Positions 37,469 to 46,230 of a stretch of DNA of 57,721 nt are shown here, in pieces; the first letter of the stretch is position 1, and each line of letters begins with the position of its first letter. The notes under the pieces were generated by a model. That model had not been told where the DNA came from and did no database searches. It saw only the letters and a list, made by a program, of their open reading frames with translations. A program made the position numbers and the translations under genes. The DNA is from a virus: IMG/VR virus record IMGVR_UViG_3300033153_005042, positions 1 to 57,721 of that record. One strand, given 5' to 3'.

Positions 37469-38479
37469 AGAAATCCAGAAAAAGCCTAAATGAATTTAAT
37501 CGGGTGAATTGCTGGAAAACCTTAAAGATCATAATACTACAAAGTAACTGGAAACGGTAAGCTTGACACGTTTAAAAAATTATGATATGTTCTGTAATGG
37601 ATAAATAGGCAATCAGCAGCCAAGCGTAGTAGGGTACAAGTTACTGCGAAGGTTCAACGACTAGGAGGTGAGTCCCAACAATAACCCTCCCTGAGAGTTC
37701 CCGACCCTTAACAGGTAAAACTGAAAGGTGAAGATATAGTCTACTCTTTATTGAAAGGTAAAGTATGAATATTAGAAAGTTAAAATCTAGTGAGTTAGAT
37801 GCAGCAATGTACGCAATCATTTTAGGAGACGGTTGTATTCAAAAGTCTGGCGGTAATTTTACTTCAGGTAGTAATTACGTTTTTCAGATGGGACATTGTG
37901 AAAAGCAGCGTGAATATTTATTGTGGAAACGTGACATAATAGACCAGGTAGGGTCAGTAAAGACTTCTATACGAGACTATGAAAAAACCAACTCAGTATA
38001 CTTGAGAACTAACGCAAGAAAATATTTCACTAAACTAGAAAAAGTATTTTATATAGATAGAAAAAAAACTATAAATAAAAAAATACTCACTAAGATGAAT
38101 GTACTATCCTTAGCTATATGGTTTATGGATGACGGTTACGTTTCAGCTAATAAGTCTGGATCTGTTTACGGAGAGTTGTGCACTGACCAATTCTCACTAG
38201 AACAAGTGACCCAAATTCAAAGCTGGTTCATATCAAAATTCTCTATGAACGTTGGAATTAGAGAACTTAGATATAAATCAGGCAAGAACTCAGGAAAAGT
38301 AGCTTACAGGATAAAATTCAACAAAGAGAATTGCTCAAAATTAAAATCGTTGATTGGGCAATATGTAAATCAAATAGATTGCATGAAATACAAACTTTCT
38401 AAGATTAAATAGTTTCTCTGGCTCAACAGAAATGTTGAAGATTTTCTAAAAAATTGACAAAATCTGAAGGAAACAGCAG
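37469..38479 (+). ncRNA. Group I intron in the portal gene
   Basis: Core elements are readable. P is at 37506-37518 (GAATTGCTGGAAA), Q at 37611-37625 (AATCAGCAGCCAAGC), R near 37651-37665 (GGTTCAACGACTAGG) and S at 37731-37741 (AAGATATAGTC). The P7 pair is GACTA/TAGTC. An internal guide, GAATT (about 37491), pairs with exon AGTTT with a terminal U-G. The adjacent AAAT pairs with ATTT at the start of exon 2 (P10). The intron ends in G at 38479. Length is 1,011 nt. The predicted splice joins CTTGTAAGACAGTTT to ATTTTACCTATC in frame. Confidence 0.85.
37765..38412 (+). CDS. LAGLIDADG homing endonuclease in the intron
   Basis: The product is 215 aa. LAGLIDADG-like helices are AMYAIILGDG (14-23) and LAIWFMDDG (116-124), each with the catalytic acidic residue. 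AAAGG lies upstream of ATG. The gene sits 3' of the S element, in the usual P9-side position, and is open on its own rather than fused to exon 1. It should cut intron-less portal alleles and spread the intron. Confidence 0.88.
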   Translation: MNIRKLKSSELDAAMYAIILGDGCIQKSGGNFTSGSNYVFQMGHCEKQREYLLWKRDIIDQVGSVKTSIRDYEKTNSVYLRTNARKYFTKLEKVFYIDRKKTINKKILTKMNVLSLAIWFMDDGYVSANKSGSVYGELCTDQFSLEQVTQIQSWFISKFSMNVGIRELRYKSGKNSGKVAYRIKFNKENCSKLKSLIGQYVNQIDCMKYKLSKIK

Positions 38480-40171
38480 ATTTTACCTATCAATATCACT
38501 AAAGAGATAATTGATGAGATTTCTTTACTATATCGTGAAGACCCTATCTATCAGGTAGTAGACGACAACGGTAAAGTATTGACTAAAGACCAAAAACTCT
38601 GGGAAGAGTTGATGAAAGATTCCAGGTATCTATCTTTTATGGATAAGTTAGATAGGTGGACTCGTTTGTTAGGGACAGTACTAGTAAAAGTGAGTTTCGT
38701 AGATCCTACGACTGGATCATTAGTAAAAGAGACTGAAGGCGGCAAAGTACAGTTAGATATGATGCACGGAGGAGTGTACGACATTAAGACGGGTGCGTCT
38801 CCTTACTATATCACAGAACTTATGATAGGTTTTGGTAAAGGTTTTAAAGGGTTTAACAACTCTACTAACCCTAATCCAGGACACTTGACTGGACAAGACG
38901 TACTATCTCAAACTATTAACTTGACTAACCCCTCTAAGTTAGGCCCAGTAAACGAAATTTATTGGAGTTTAGACTCCCATAAAATAACGGACAATGATAA
39001 TAACGAATACTCTACCAAAAATCCTTACGGAGTTATTCCGGCAGTACCTTTCTTTAATCAAGATCCAGCGCATTATTATTTTTTGCCTATTGACGAACCT
39101 TTAATATACGCTAATCACGCATTAAACATGAGAATGACGGACCTTAACCATATTGCCAAGTTTCAATCTTTTGGAATACCTGTGATAAAAGGAGTAGAAA
39201 GACCTACTTCTACTAGACAAGGTAGACCCGTAGATGATTTCAACATCTTGCGAGGAGGAAGCGCACAGAACTCTTTTGGAGGTTTGAGCGGAGTTAGTGG
39301 AGCTGGAGCAGGAGGAAGTTTTAGATCCTTCGACGCTGGTTTAGGAGTGAATAGAGATGGCAACGCCGACGCTAACGCATTAGGAATGTCACTCGGTCCA
39401 GACACAGCAGTAGCTGTAGGTGAAAAAGGCGATTTCAAGTTCGCACACCCTCAAGCAGATATAACAGGACTACTAAAAACTATCGAATCTGTTACTGATA
39501 TGGTTAGAATAAACCACGGACTAAAACCCAAATTCAGTAATACGTTACCGGATTCTGGTTTCGGGCAGATGATAGAGAAGATGGGAGTTATAGAAGATAA
39601 CGTTAGACGAGGAAAACTATTTAATGAGAGAGAGCAACAACTTTTTCAAGTAATAAAATCCTTGTGGAACTCACATAACTCAAAAACAAATTCTAAGAAG
39701 TTTTCTGATAACGCTTCACTAAAGATATTTTATAAGACTCCAGAATTTCCAACTGACCCAAAAACTCAAATGGAGACTATTATTATGGAGCAGAATATAC
39801 TGCACTCAGGAGATAAGATAGCCTATAAGAAACTTTACCCTCACCTAAGCGACAAAGAAATAGTCAAATTGGTAGCAGAAGTTCGTAAGAACAAGCTAGA
39901 ACAAGCTAAATCAGACGCTGAGTTAGAAGTAGAGCGAGCTAAAATACTACAAGAAGCTGGAATATTGCAAGCAGATTCGTCTGCTTCCTTGGCTAGTGGA
40001 TCTACTAGGTTGGACATAAGTTCTGACATAACGTTAGGGCAATTGGCTGGAGAAGCTGGTGATATGCCTAATCCTAAGATAGACAACAAAGCCAAACACG
40101 CAGAAGATTCAGGGAAACAAGGAAGCGATTCTAGAAAAACTGACAAATCTAGCAAACCTAAAAAGAAGTAA
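38480..40171 (+). CDS. Portal protein, exon 2
   Basis: The segment encodes 563 codons in frame with exon 1, reading ILPINITKEIIDEISLLYRE at the junction. The text before TTG 38579 is coding, so that codon is not the start. FMDKLDRWTRLLGTVLVKV and the later DMVRINHGLKPKFSN with a helical region fit a phage portal. The C-terminus is Lys/Ser-rich. The spliced protein is about 622 aa. It forms the dodecameric vertex through which DNA enters and leaves, and is followed by scaffold and capsid genes. Confidence 0.85.
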   Translation: MLPINITKEIIDEISLLYREDPIYQVVDDNGKVLTKDQKLWEELMKDSRYLSFMDKLDRWTRLLGTVLVKVSFVDPTTGSLVKETEGGKVQLDMMHGGVYDIKTGASPYYITELMIGFGKGFKGFNNSTNPNPGHLTGQDVLSQTINLTNPSKLGPVNEIYWSLDSHKITDNDNNEYSTKNPYGVIPAVPFFNQDPAHYYFLPIDEPLIYANHALNMRMTDLNHIAKFQSFGIPVIKGVERPTSTRQGRPVDDFNILRGGSAQNSFGGLSGVSGAGAGGSFRSFDAGLGVNRDGNADANALGMSLGPDTAVAVGEKGDFKFAHPQADITGLLKTIESVTDMVRINHGLKPKFSNTLPDSGFGQMIEKMGVIEDNVRRGKLFNEREQQLFQVIKSLWNSHNSKTNSKKFSDNASLKIFYKTPEFPTDPKTQMETIIMEQNILHSGDKIAYKKLYPHLSDKEIVKLVAEVRKNKLEQAKSDAELEVERAKILQEAGILQADSSASLASGSTRLDISSDITLGQLAGEAGDMPNPKIDNKAKHAEDSGKQGSDSRKTDKSSKPKKK

Positions 40172-40183
40172 ACGAGGCAATAA

Positions 40184-40531
40184 ATGAGTAACCCAGCGAA
40201 ATACTTAGTAAAATTGATAAGAAATGATGGATCAACAGTTGACTTAGTAGAAACTAGTGAGTTTAGTGAAGCTAAGGAGGTTTGGAAAGAGTCTTATTCA
40301 AAGTGGACCACTTCTGTATCAGAAAGAATCCCCTTTATAGTAGACAAACCGACTGAAACAGGATTTATGACGGCTTTCGACCCGTCTTTGATCCGAGAGA
40401 TATTAATATTACCTTTACAGAACAAGCAAGAGTCCGACAATCCTTACTACAACAGGATGAACAAGGAAGGTCTATCTGCTATGTTAGGTGGAGGAATATC
40501 GTCTGAATTGACAGACGGAGGATATAGATAA
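40184..40531 (+). CDS. Hypothetical head-region protein
   Basis: The product is 115 aa. It has a beta-alpha N-terminal half (KYLVKLIRNDGSTVDLVETS) and a Gly-rich end (MLGGGISSELTDGGYR). It lies between portal and scaffold; a small head protein is likely by position. Confidence 0.65.
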   Translation: MSNPAKYLVKLIRNDGSTVDLVETSEFSEAKEVWKESYSKWTTSVSERIPFIVDKPTETGFMTAFDPSLIREILILPLQNKQESDNPYYNRMNKEGLSAMLGGGISSELTDGGYR

Positions 40532-40537
40532 CCCCAA

Positions 40538-40563
40538 CAACTGGTAGAGCCAGTGAGGAGAAT
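40538..40563 (+). repeat. Leader repeat, copy 1 (ACTGG hairpin before scaffold gene)
   Basis: CAACTGGTAGAGCCAGTGAGG with AGAAT folds as ACTGG-TAGAG-CCAGT, directly before the ribosome site of the scaffold gene. A second copy is at 42868-42894. Confidence 0.7.
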
Positions 40564-40568
40564 GAAGA

Positions 40569-41441
40569 ATGCCTAGTAATGACTTGATTAACCAATTAGG
40601 GAATATACCAGCTCCAGATGGTGCTAACAACACCCAACACGCTAAGCAGGAAGAGCCTGCGAAGAGTATTGAAGAGCCTGCTCCTGCTGCCACGGAAAGT
40701 AAGGCTAGTGGTGATACTGGTACAGCAGATAATAAAACTACTGTAAAAGATCCCGACGATTGGTCAAAAGAAAGTGCTTTGAAAGAAGTCATAAAACTTC
40801 GAGAAGAGCAAAAAATCCAACGACTCAAGTATACCGAAAAGTTAGACCAGTTCAAAGAAGAAATTGCAGCATCGCAAGGACCTCTAAAAGAAGAGCTGGA
40901 AGAACTTAAGAAGTACAAACAGGAGTTAGGTAAGATCAAAGCTGCCGAAGAAGACAAGAAGAGAACTCTAGAAGACAAAGTGTCTCACAGAGAAACTCGA
41001 ATTGGCGAATTGGAAGCTAAGGTTGAAGAGATGTCCGCTGACAGAGACACTGAGTCTCAAAGTTTCAAAGAGCGTTTGTCTGTGTATGAGGCACAGGAAG
41101 AAGCTCGAAAACAATTGTATATGGATAAGCTTAAAGTAGAACTTGACGCTATTCCAGAAAAATTCAGGGAACAAGCAGAATTGATTTCAAGAGGAGCAGG
41201 AGATCCTAGCGAAGCTTTAGTAGCAATTAGCGAAGCTCGTCTAAAAGGGTTCTTTGAGGACAAAACGGTTATTGTTAACCACGCAGTCCCAGGAGCATCT
41301 GATGGAGCGAGAGCAACTAAAGAGCAGTTAGAAGGAGCAGCGAGAGCAGGTAGAGACAGTATGTCCTCTACTGATAAAGTTCGAACAGCCCTTAAAGAGA
41401 TCCGTCAAGGAGAAGGAAACTCTGCGTTTAGAACCCGTTAA
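40569..41441 (+). CDS. Probable capsid scaffold protein
   Basis: The product is 290 aa. An acidic, Ala/Pro-rich N-terminus is followed by a long coiled coil (about 80-190, EELKKYKQELGKIKAAEED style). The C-terminal part has an ISEARLKGFFEDK helix. Size, coiled coil and position between portal and major capsid are those of a scaffold. No protease motif is visible. Confidence 0.75.
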   Translation: MPSNDLINQLGNIPAPDGANNTQHAKQEEPAKSIEEPAPAATESKASGDTGTADNKTTVKDPDDWSKESALKEVIKLREEQKIQRLKYTEKLDQFKEEIAASQGPLKEELEELKKYKQELGKIKAAEEDKKRTLEDKVSHRETRIGELEAKVEEMSADRDTESQSFKERLSVYEAQEEARKQLYMDKLKVELDAIPEKFREQAELISRGAGDPSEALVAISEARLKGFFEDKTVIVNHAVPGASDGARATKEQLEGAARAGRDSMSSTDKVRTALKEIRQGEGNSAFRTR

Positions 41442-41463
41442 CACTTTAGGAGTATCATAAAAA

Positions 41464-42780
41464 ATGCCACAGGTAGTAACACTAACTGAAGCAGCAAAAC
41501 TATCTAACAACCTTTTGGTTGAAGGAATTGTTGCCGATATCGTAACCGTCGATGAATGGTTTCGTTATCTCCCTTTCGTAACGTTTGAAGGATTAGCTTA
41601 TACTTTCACTCGTGAGAAAACATTAGCTTCTGCAGATTTTGCATCTAGAGGAACTAACCTTAGCCAAGCCAAATATACTGACGGCGCTAAGTTTGAGAAC
41701 ATCAACGTTAACTTGTCTGCAATTATTGCTGATATTATCATTGATGGTCAAATCGAAGATCAATTTTCAGAAACAAACGACCAACTACAAGTTCAAATCA
41801 GTTCTAAAGCAAAACAAATTGCAAGAATTTATATGAACGCAATCGTTAACGCTCACCGTTCAGCTGCTCTTACGCAGTCTAACAACGGCCCTATCGGTAT
41901 TGCTGACCGTTTCGAAGGAATGGCTTCCATTCTTGAAGCAGAAGCAGGAAACACTGATGACGTTAACCACCCGTTTTACAGCCAAGGTGCTGGAACTCAA
42001 ACTCTTTCTCTAGAAGAAGATGATCCTTCATCTCCTCGTGTAGGCAAAGCTGGACGAGTTTATACTTTAGAGGATCTTGACGATCTTCTTGATCGATGTA
42101 CTGCAGCACGTCCAGACTTCATTATGATGAATTCTCGTGAAATCCGTACTCTACGTGTTCTACTTAGAAACACTGGTGGTGGAACTGACTCGTACATGAT
42201 TCAGCAACAAGGTCTAGGTAATCAAAAGCCAATGCTTTATTATCAAGACATTCCAGTATTCCGTAACGATTTTGTATCTAAAGCTCAGGGAGTTCAAAGC
42301 ACAGCGCACACTTCCCATACAGCAGCATCAGCAACACAAACTGTACTAAGTTCAGCAACAGCTGCTGACGCTACAGAACTTCACATTCGTAATGACGAAG
42401 GTGTTATGATGAGATACCCTATCACAGGCGGAGCAGGAACAGCAACTGTAGATGTTACTTCAACTGGTTCATTTTTTGATCCAGAGCAAAACAGAGTTGT
42501 TGCTAGAGTGGCATTGGATGACGCATCCATGTCAGCAGCATCAGACTTAGTATCTCACGAACGAGTTGACGGATCTTCCGTTTACGCTGGTTCTTGGGGA
42601 GAGTTTAAAGGTATTACAGGTTTTACTTCAGCTAATAACGCTGGACTAAAAATGGAATACGTAGGTCCTCGTGAAGATGAGAACGCTTACCAGTACCGTA
42701 TGAAGTGGTATTGCGGCTTCGATCTTTATAACCGTCTTGCATTAGCAAGAATGAAAGGTTGTTTGCCACTAGGCTCATAA
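41464..42780 (+). CDS. Major capsid protein (HK97-type)
   Basis: The product is 438 aa. EAAKLSNNLLVEGIVADIVT leads to an E-loop region (FTREKTLASADFASRGTNLS). The spine helix around KAKQIARIYMNAIVNAH and a P-domain with RPDFIMMNSREIRTLRVLL follow. An extra beta-rich insertion (about 285-355, HTAASATQTVLSSATAADAT start) resembles an inserted Ig-like or jellyroll module. It is the predicted shell subunit, followed by two terminators. Confidence 0.88.
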   Translation: MPQVVTLTEAAKLSNNLLVEGIVADIVTVDEWFRYLPFVTFEGLAYTFTREKTLASADFASRGTNLSQAKYTDGAKFENINVNLSAIIADIIIDGQIEDQFSETNDQLQVQISSKAKQIARIYMNAIVNAHRSAALTQSNNGPIGIADRFEGMASILEAEAGNTDDVNHPFYSQGAGTQTLSLEEDDPSSPRVGKAGRVYTLEDLDDLLDRCTAARPDFIMMNSREIRTLRVLLRNTGGGTDSYMIQQQGLGNQKPMLYYQDIPVFRNDFVSKAQGVQSTAHTSHTAASATQTVLSSATAADATELHIRNDEGVMMRYPITGGAGTATVDVTSTGSFFDPEQNRVVARVALDDASMSAASDLVSHERVDGSSVYAGSWGEFKGITGFTSANNAGLKMEYVGPREDENAYQYRMKWYCGFDLYNRLALARMKGCLPLGS

Positions 42781-42793
42781 TTTTTTGTGAAGG

Positions 42794-42858
42794 CGTTGGG
42801 ACTTTTGTCCCAACGTTTTAGGAGGCGTTATGGATAACCTGGCGTCTCCTTTTTTTTT
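42794..42858 (+). terminator. Double terminator after the capsid gene
   Basis: CGTTGGGAC-TTTT-GTCCCAACG (42794-42815) is followed by TTTTA. AGGAGGCG...CGTCTCCT (42820-42850), with an inner GTTAT-gg-ATAAC, is followed by eight or more T. It isolates the highly expressed capsid gene. Confidence 0.85.
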
Positions 42859-42867
42859 ACTAACCGA

Positions 42868-42894
42868 CAACTGGTAGAGCCAGTGAGGGAGAAT
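42868..42894 (+). repeat. Leader repeat, copy 2 (ACTGG hairpin before 42896 gene)
   Basis: CAACTGGTAGAGCCAGTGAGG with GAGAAT is nearly identical to 40538-40563, and is again immediately followed by a start codon. Since the genes differ, the leader itself seems selected or recently copied. Confidence 0.7.
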
Positions 42895-42895
42895 A

Positions 42896-43534
42896 ATGTC
42901 ATATTACACAACAAAGTCGAACACACTCAATAGAGAATACGTAGTTATTAAGCACGGAATCCCTAACGTAAATTCCACAGTAATGGGAGTTAGGTTTAGA
43001 GGAGGCTGGGCAGTCGTAGACAAAGGTAGCAAAATTTACCACAATCTTACGAAATTACCGATGTTAAAGAATCCTAAAGAGATGCCTTTATCATTCCTAA
43101 AACAACTACCTTTTATTACCAGAGCTATGGACGTAAAACTTATTTACGGTGCTGACGTATTCGCAAAATACGTAACACTGAGCGATAAGATAGAAGTAGA
43201 AGAAGCTGTAGCTAAAGTAACAAAAGCTGAGAAAACTCACCTAGAGAATAAAGCTATTTGTTGTCACAGACTAGACAACGGAATGCTATGTAAAATTAAC
43301 GTAGCAGATGAGAAAGTGTCTTCATACTGCTCACACCACATACTACAAGACCCTAAATTAGAAGAGATAGGTTTCGAAATACCTAAAGTGATGTTACCGA
43401 AACAACGAAAGAAGTTAAGAAAAACAGCTTTTAACGAAATTAGGAAATCTTTAAATAAGAGGAACAAGAAAAATGATAAAGTGGTGGAAACAACGCCAAC
43501 GAACGAAGACGTTATCAATAAAAAAGAAGCTTAA
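42896..43534 (+). CDS. Zinc-finger head-region protein
   Basis: The product is 212 aa. The middle has a CCHR...CKI...YCSHH cluster (about 121-150), suggesting zinc. The N-terminal half is beta-rich and the C-terminus is Lys/Asn-rich. The role is unknown; its position after the capsid protein suggests neck or head accessory. The next gene overlaps its last 62 nt in another frame. Confidence 0.65.
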   Translation: MSYYTTKSNTLNREYVVIKHGIPNVNSTVMGVRFRGGWAVVDKGSKIYHNLTKLPMLKNPKEMPLSFLKQLPFITRAMDVKLIYGADVFAKYVTLSDKIEVEEAVAKVTKAEKTHLENKAICCHRLDNGMLCKINVADEKVSSYCSHHILQDPKLEEIGFEIPKVMLPKQRKKLRKTAFNEIRKSLNKRNKKNDKVVETTPTNEDVINKKEA

Positions 43535-43811
43535 TAACAAGATAACCGTATTAGAAGGTCGCTTAGAAGATTCCGATACTCTATTGACTATAAAGACTAA
43601 ACAGTACGACGATTATATGTTAAAAGCTAACAAAGATTTAGAAAGAGTTTTGGAACTTTTGGACGAAGAGAAGTCCAACAACGACATTACTATGGGGGCT
43701 AGGCTAAATCAAATAAGAGATTTAAAAGCTAGACTGAAAACCGAGACCAACGCCTTAAGAGCTTCAGAAGATAACAACGAGACTCTAAAAACTACGTTAG
43801 GTCATTTTTAA
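43473..43811 (+). CDS. Coiled-coil protein
   Basis: The product is 112 aa, an almost continuous coiled coil (LNNKITVLEGRLEDSDTLL; later MGARLNQIRDLKARLK). It has no membrane helix, so it is unlikely to be a spanin. The start at 43473 inside the previous gene is uncertain. Confidence 0.6.
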   Translation: MIKWWKQRQRTKTLSIKKKLNNKITVLEGRLEDSDTLLTIKTKQYDDYMLKANKDLERVLELLDEEKSNNDITMGARLNQIRDLKARLKTETNALRASEDNNETLKTTLGHF

Positions 43812-43826
43812 TAGTGAGAGTTATTT

Positions 43827-44468
43827 GTGGGAACTAAATCTACCAGGTCTTCTGGAACTCAACACAATATGCGAGGAGTTGCCCAAGGTAATACGTTAGT
43901 AGATCCTGTAACAGGACTACCAGTAGACGTATTATTAGATTCTGAAGGCGTACGTAGGTTAGCAGTAGACACGTCAATTCAACTAGACGGAATAACAATA
44001 AACGTCGACCCTTTGACTCCATTAGTAGACGGAGTGCATATAGGAGACGCAGACGGAGATCTCCTAGAGATTAACCCTGACGGAAGTGTTAATGTTAATA
44101 CTTCCATAGACGCAGCTGACGGCGATAACATAGCCATTAGCGGCCACGCATCCCCAGTGTTCGATGAAGCTGCTGACACCATCACTACGGCCTCCTACGA
44201 GGAAGTTTACTCATACGTAGCCACAGCAATAACTAACGTAGAGAAGATAGAAGCTACTATAGATACTACCACTACTTTTAGAGTAAAGCTTAATGGAGTA
44301 GTTATAAAAGTGCTGAGATCAAGTGCTTTAGAAAAGAACGTAGTTTTCACTTTCAAAGAGCATAGAGTACTAGCTGATACTGATGAGATTTCGGTAGAAG
44401 CTAGAGTAGATAGATTTAGACGAACTAGTTACGATACTTTTGTATCATTAGAGGGGTATTTAGTTTAA
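43827..44468 (+). CDS. Virion structural protein, GTG start
   Basis: The product is 213 aa. GDLLEINPDGSVNVNTS and DNIAISG are beta-repeat phrases shared with 44729-45496 (DNVAISDGTNTLSINADGS) and, more loosely, 46721-47785. A C-terminal beta domain follows. It is probably a capsid decoration or fibre-like component. Confidence 0.65.
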   Translation: MGTKSTRSSGTQHNMRGVAQGNTLVDPVTGLPVDVLLDSEGVRRLAVDTSIQLDGITINVDPLTPLVDGVHIGDADGDLLEINPDGSVNVNTSIDAADGDNIAISGHASPVFDEAADTITTASYEEVYSYVATAITNVEKIEATIDTTTTFRVKLNGVVIKVLRSSALEKNVVFTFKEHRVLADTDEISVEARVDRFRRTSYDTFVSLEGYLV

Positions 44469-44707
44469 TGTACGTACAATTCAATAAAAACAAAATGCAT
44501 ATACAAGTTATATGCGGAGTGAACGAAGATTACAAAGCAACAGAGAAGATCAAAGAACTACAGAAAAAAGTAACTGACACTAAGACTAAGATGGAAGAGT
44601 TTTCCAAGGAAGTAATAGTACCAGCACTAACAGATATAGAAGCATTGTTAAAGGAAATCAACCAAGAGGTTGATACCGAGGAAGTTCGAACAAAAGCCGA
44701 GGAATAA
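44468..44707 (+). CDS. Coiled-coil protein
   Basis: The product is 79 aa. A short beta start (YVQFNKNKMHIQVICGV) is followed by a long charged helix ending in acidic residues. It is coupled to the preceding gene (TTTAATG). Confidence 0.65.
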   Translation: MYVQFNKNKMHIQVICGVNEDYKATEKIKELQKKVTDTKTKMEEFSKEVIVPALTDIEALLKEINQEVDTEEVRTKAEE

Positions 44708-44728
44708 CCTAATTAGGAGGCTTATAGA

Positions 44729-45496
44729 ATGGATGATTTTGGATTATTGGTAGCGCAATATAACGCATCACTACCAACGTTAACGGACGGAACGTTAACA
44801 GAATTGCAAGTAGACGTTAATGGACGTCTGTTAGTACAAGCAGACGTAACAGTATTAGTAGATTTTTTAGGATTGAACGGAGCAGGAGACAGCTCCAATA
44901 TTTTAATCGTAGGTACTGAAGACGGTACTCCAACAGGAACTCCTCACGTAATTCAAGTGGGAGCAAACGGAGAGATTACTGTAGTAGCTACTGATTTAGA
45001 TATCAGAGACTTGTCAGCTACTCAAGATAACGTAGCTATCAGTGACGGAACTAACACTCTGTCTATCAACGCTGATGGAAGTATCAACACAGTGACTAGT
45101 GCAGGAGTAACAGGTACTACTGCTTACGCAGTAACAGACGCACTAGCGGCGGCTGGAGACGGACTAGCTACCATCACAGCAACAGCAACACCTTGGGTAA
45201 CAGTAGCCAGTTTGGCAGTGCCTGCAGGAACTACTGCATTGCTATTTGGATACCAGTGGAGTTGTGATGATAATGCTCAAGTACGAGTCATTACTGATGA
45301 CACTACTGACATCAAAGTTTACAAGACAGGACTAAACAGCTCAGCAGAGCCTGGATACAGCGAACACTTTTCTTCCGAAGGTAGAATTGAAGTGGCAGGA
45401 GCTACCAGTTTAGAGCTGAAGGTACAGATTAAGAAGAGGAAAGCTGCTGGCGGAGACGCTAACGGTACAGGATCAATGCACCTTAGAACAGTATAA
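44729..45496 (+). CDS. Virion structural protein
   Basis: The product is 255 aa, beta-rich, with VAISDGTNTLSINADGSINT near 108-127 and a C-terminal jellyroll-like region (SLAVPAGTTALLFGYQWSCD). It is related to 43827-44468. AGGAGG lies upstream. It is followed by a CTGAGGGC/GCCCTCAG hairpin (45501-45520). Confidence 0.7.
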   Translation: MDDFGLLVAQYNASLPTLTDGTLTELQVDVNGRLLVQADVTVLVDFLGLNGAGDSSNILIVGTEDGTPTGTPHVIQVGANGEITVVATDLDIRDLSATQDNVAISDGTNTLSINADGSINTVTSAGVTGTTAYAVTDALAAAGDGLATITATATPWVTVASLAVPAGTTALLFGYQWSCDDNAQVRVITDDTTDIKVYKTGLNSSAEPGYSEHFSSEGRIEVAGATSLELKVQIKKRKAAGGDANGTGSMHLRTV

Positions 45497-45500
45497 TAAG

Positions 45501-45520
45501 CTGAGGGCTTTCGCCCTCAG
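45501..45520 (+). terminator. Hairpin, weak terminator
   Basis: CTGAGGGC-tttc-GCCCTCAG is a perfect 8-bp stem, but only TTACG follows, so it may be an attenuator or processing site. Confidence 0.5.
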
Positions 45521-45532
45521 TTACGAGGACTT

Positions 45533-45892
45533 ATGATACAAGACAACGAACTTAATGTCAAAGAGTTTAAAGACTTTTTTTGTAATTTGGAGTGGATAAA
45601 AGTACCGAGAACTTTATCAAACGAAACTTCGGATTATTTCTACGTAGGCACTTATGAAACAGAAGATAGAAAAGTACACGTTTCGGTAAGACCTTCAATG
45701 AGAATGCAGATAACAGACACCAATAAAAAGTGTACTAAGAACGGAGACACTCCACTAGACACTTATAACGGAAGATTTTACCACTACTCAACTTCAGCAG
45801 AAGTTTTGGTAGAAAAATCACTAATAAATAAGATTGAGTCCGTAGCAAAAGAATTACCAAAACAAAAAAACCAGACAGTTAGTTGGGAGTAG
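45533..45892 (+). CDS. Hypothetical structural-region protein
   Basis: The product is 119 aa. FKDFFCNLEWIKVPRTLSNE and YVGTYETEDRKVHVSVRPS suggest an alpha/beta fold. The ribosome site ACGAGGA lies upstream. No family is recognised. Confidence 0.65.
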   Translation: MIQDNELNVKEFKDFFCNLEWIKVPRTLSNETSDYFYVGTYETEDRKVHVSVRPSMRMQITDTNKKCTKNGDTPLDTYNGRFYHYSTSAEVLVEKSLINKIESVAKELPKQKNQTVSWE

Positions 45893-45894
45893 TT

Positions 45895-46230
45895 ATGGGA
45901 GATTTCAATGATTTCGACCTAGAGATAGAAAACTTAAGAGGATCTACTCCAGAGTCATTTATAACTACAATAACCACAGCTGGATCACCAGTAACGGTTT
46001 CTCCTTCTTCTGGAGATAGTATAAAAGTAGCCTACGTAAACGTACCTTTGATTGGTCCGAACTCAACAAACAACACAATAAACCGATACATATTATATAG
46101 TACTGATTCTGGCACAACATACCACACACTACGAGTGAACGAATCAATAAATATTCCTGGAGTCTTTCAAGATCTTAGGATAGACTCTAGTCATAATGGT
46201 ATGAAAGTAGAAATAGAGATGAGGTCTTAA
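45895..46230 (+). CDS. Small virion protein
   Basis: The product is 111 aa from ATG 45895 (GGGAG upstream; a TTG at 45883 is less likely). It is beta-rich (NNTINRYILYSTDSGTTYHT), like fibre or decoration modules. It is coupled to 46230 by TAATG. Confidence 0.65.
   Translation: MGDFNDFDLEIENLRGSTPESFITTITTAGSPVTVSPSSGDSIKVAYVNVPLIGPNSTNNTINRYILYSTDSGTTYHTLRVNESINIPGVFQDLRIDSSHNGMKVEIEMRS

Noticed and set aside
37478-37487. 5' splice site after GCCT (37487)
   Set aside because: It could pair with GGGT, but it leaves the two exons out of frame and uses bases needed for P3. The CAGTTT site satisfies P1, P10 and the frame.
37564-37592. TTGACA...TATGTT promoter for the intron endonuclease
   Set aside because: It lies within the structured intron core; a single sigma-70 match in AT-rich DNA is weak evidence.
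38579-38581. TTG as the start of the portal gene
   Set aside because: The frame is clearly coding upstream (ILPINITKEIIDEIS) and joins exon 1 after intron removal.
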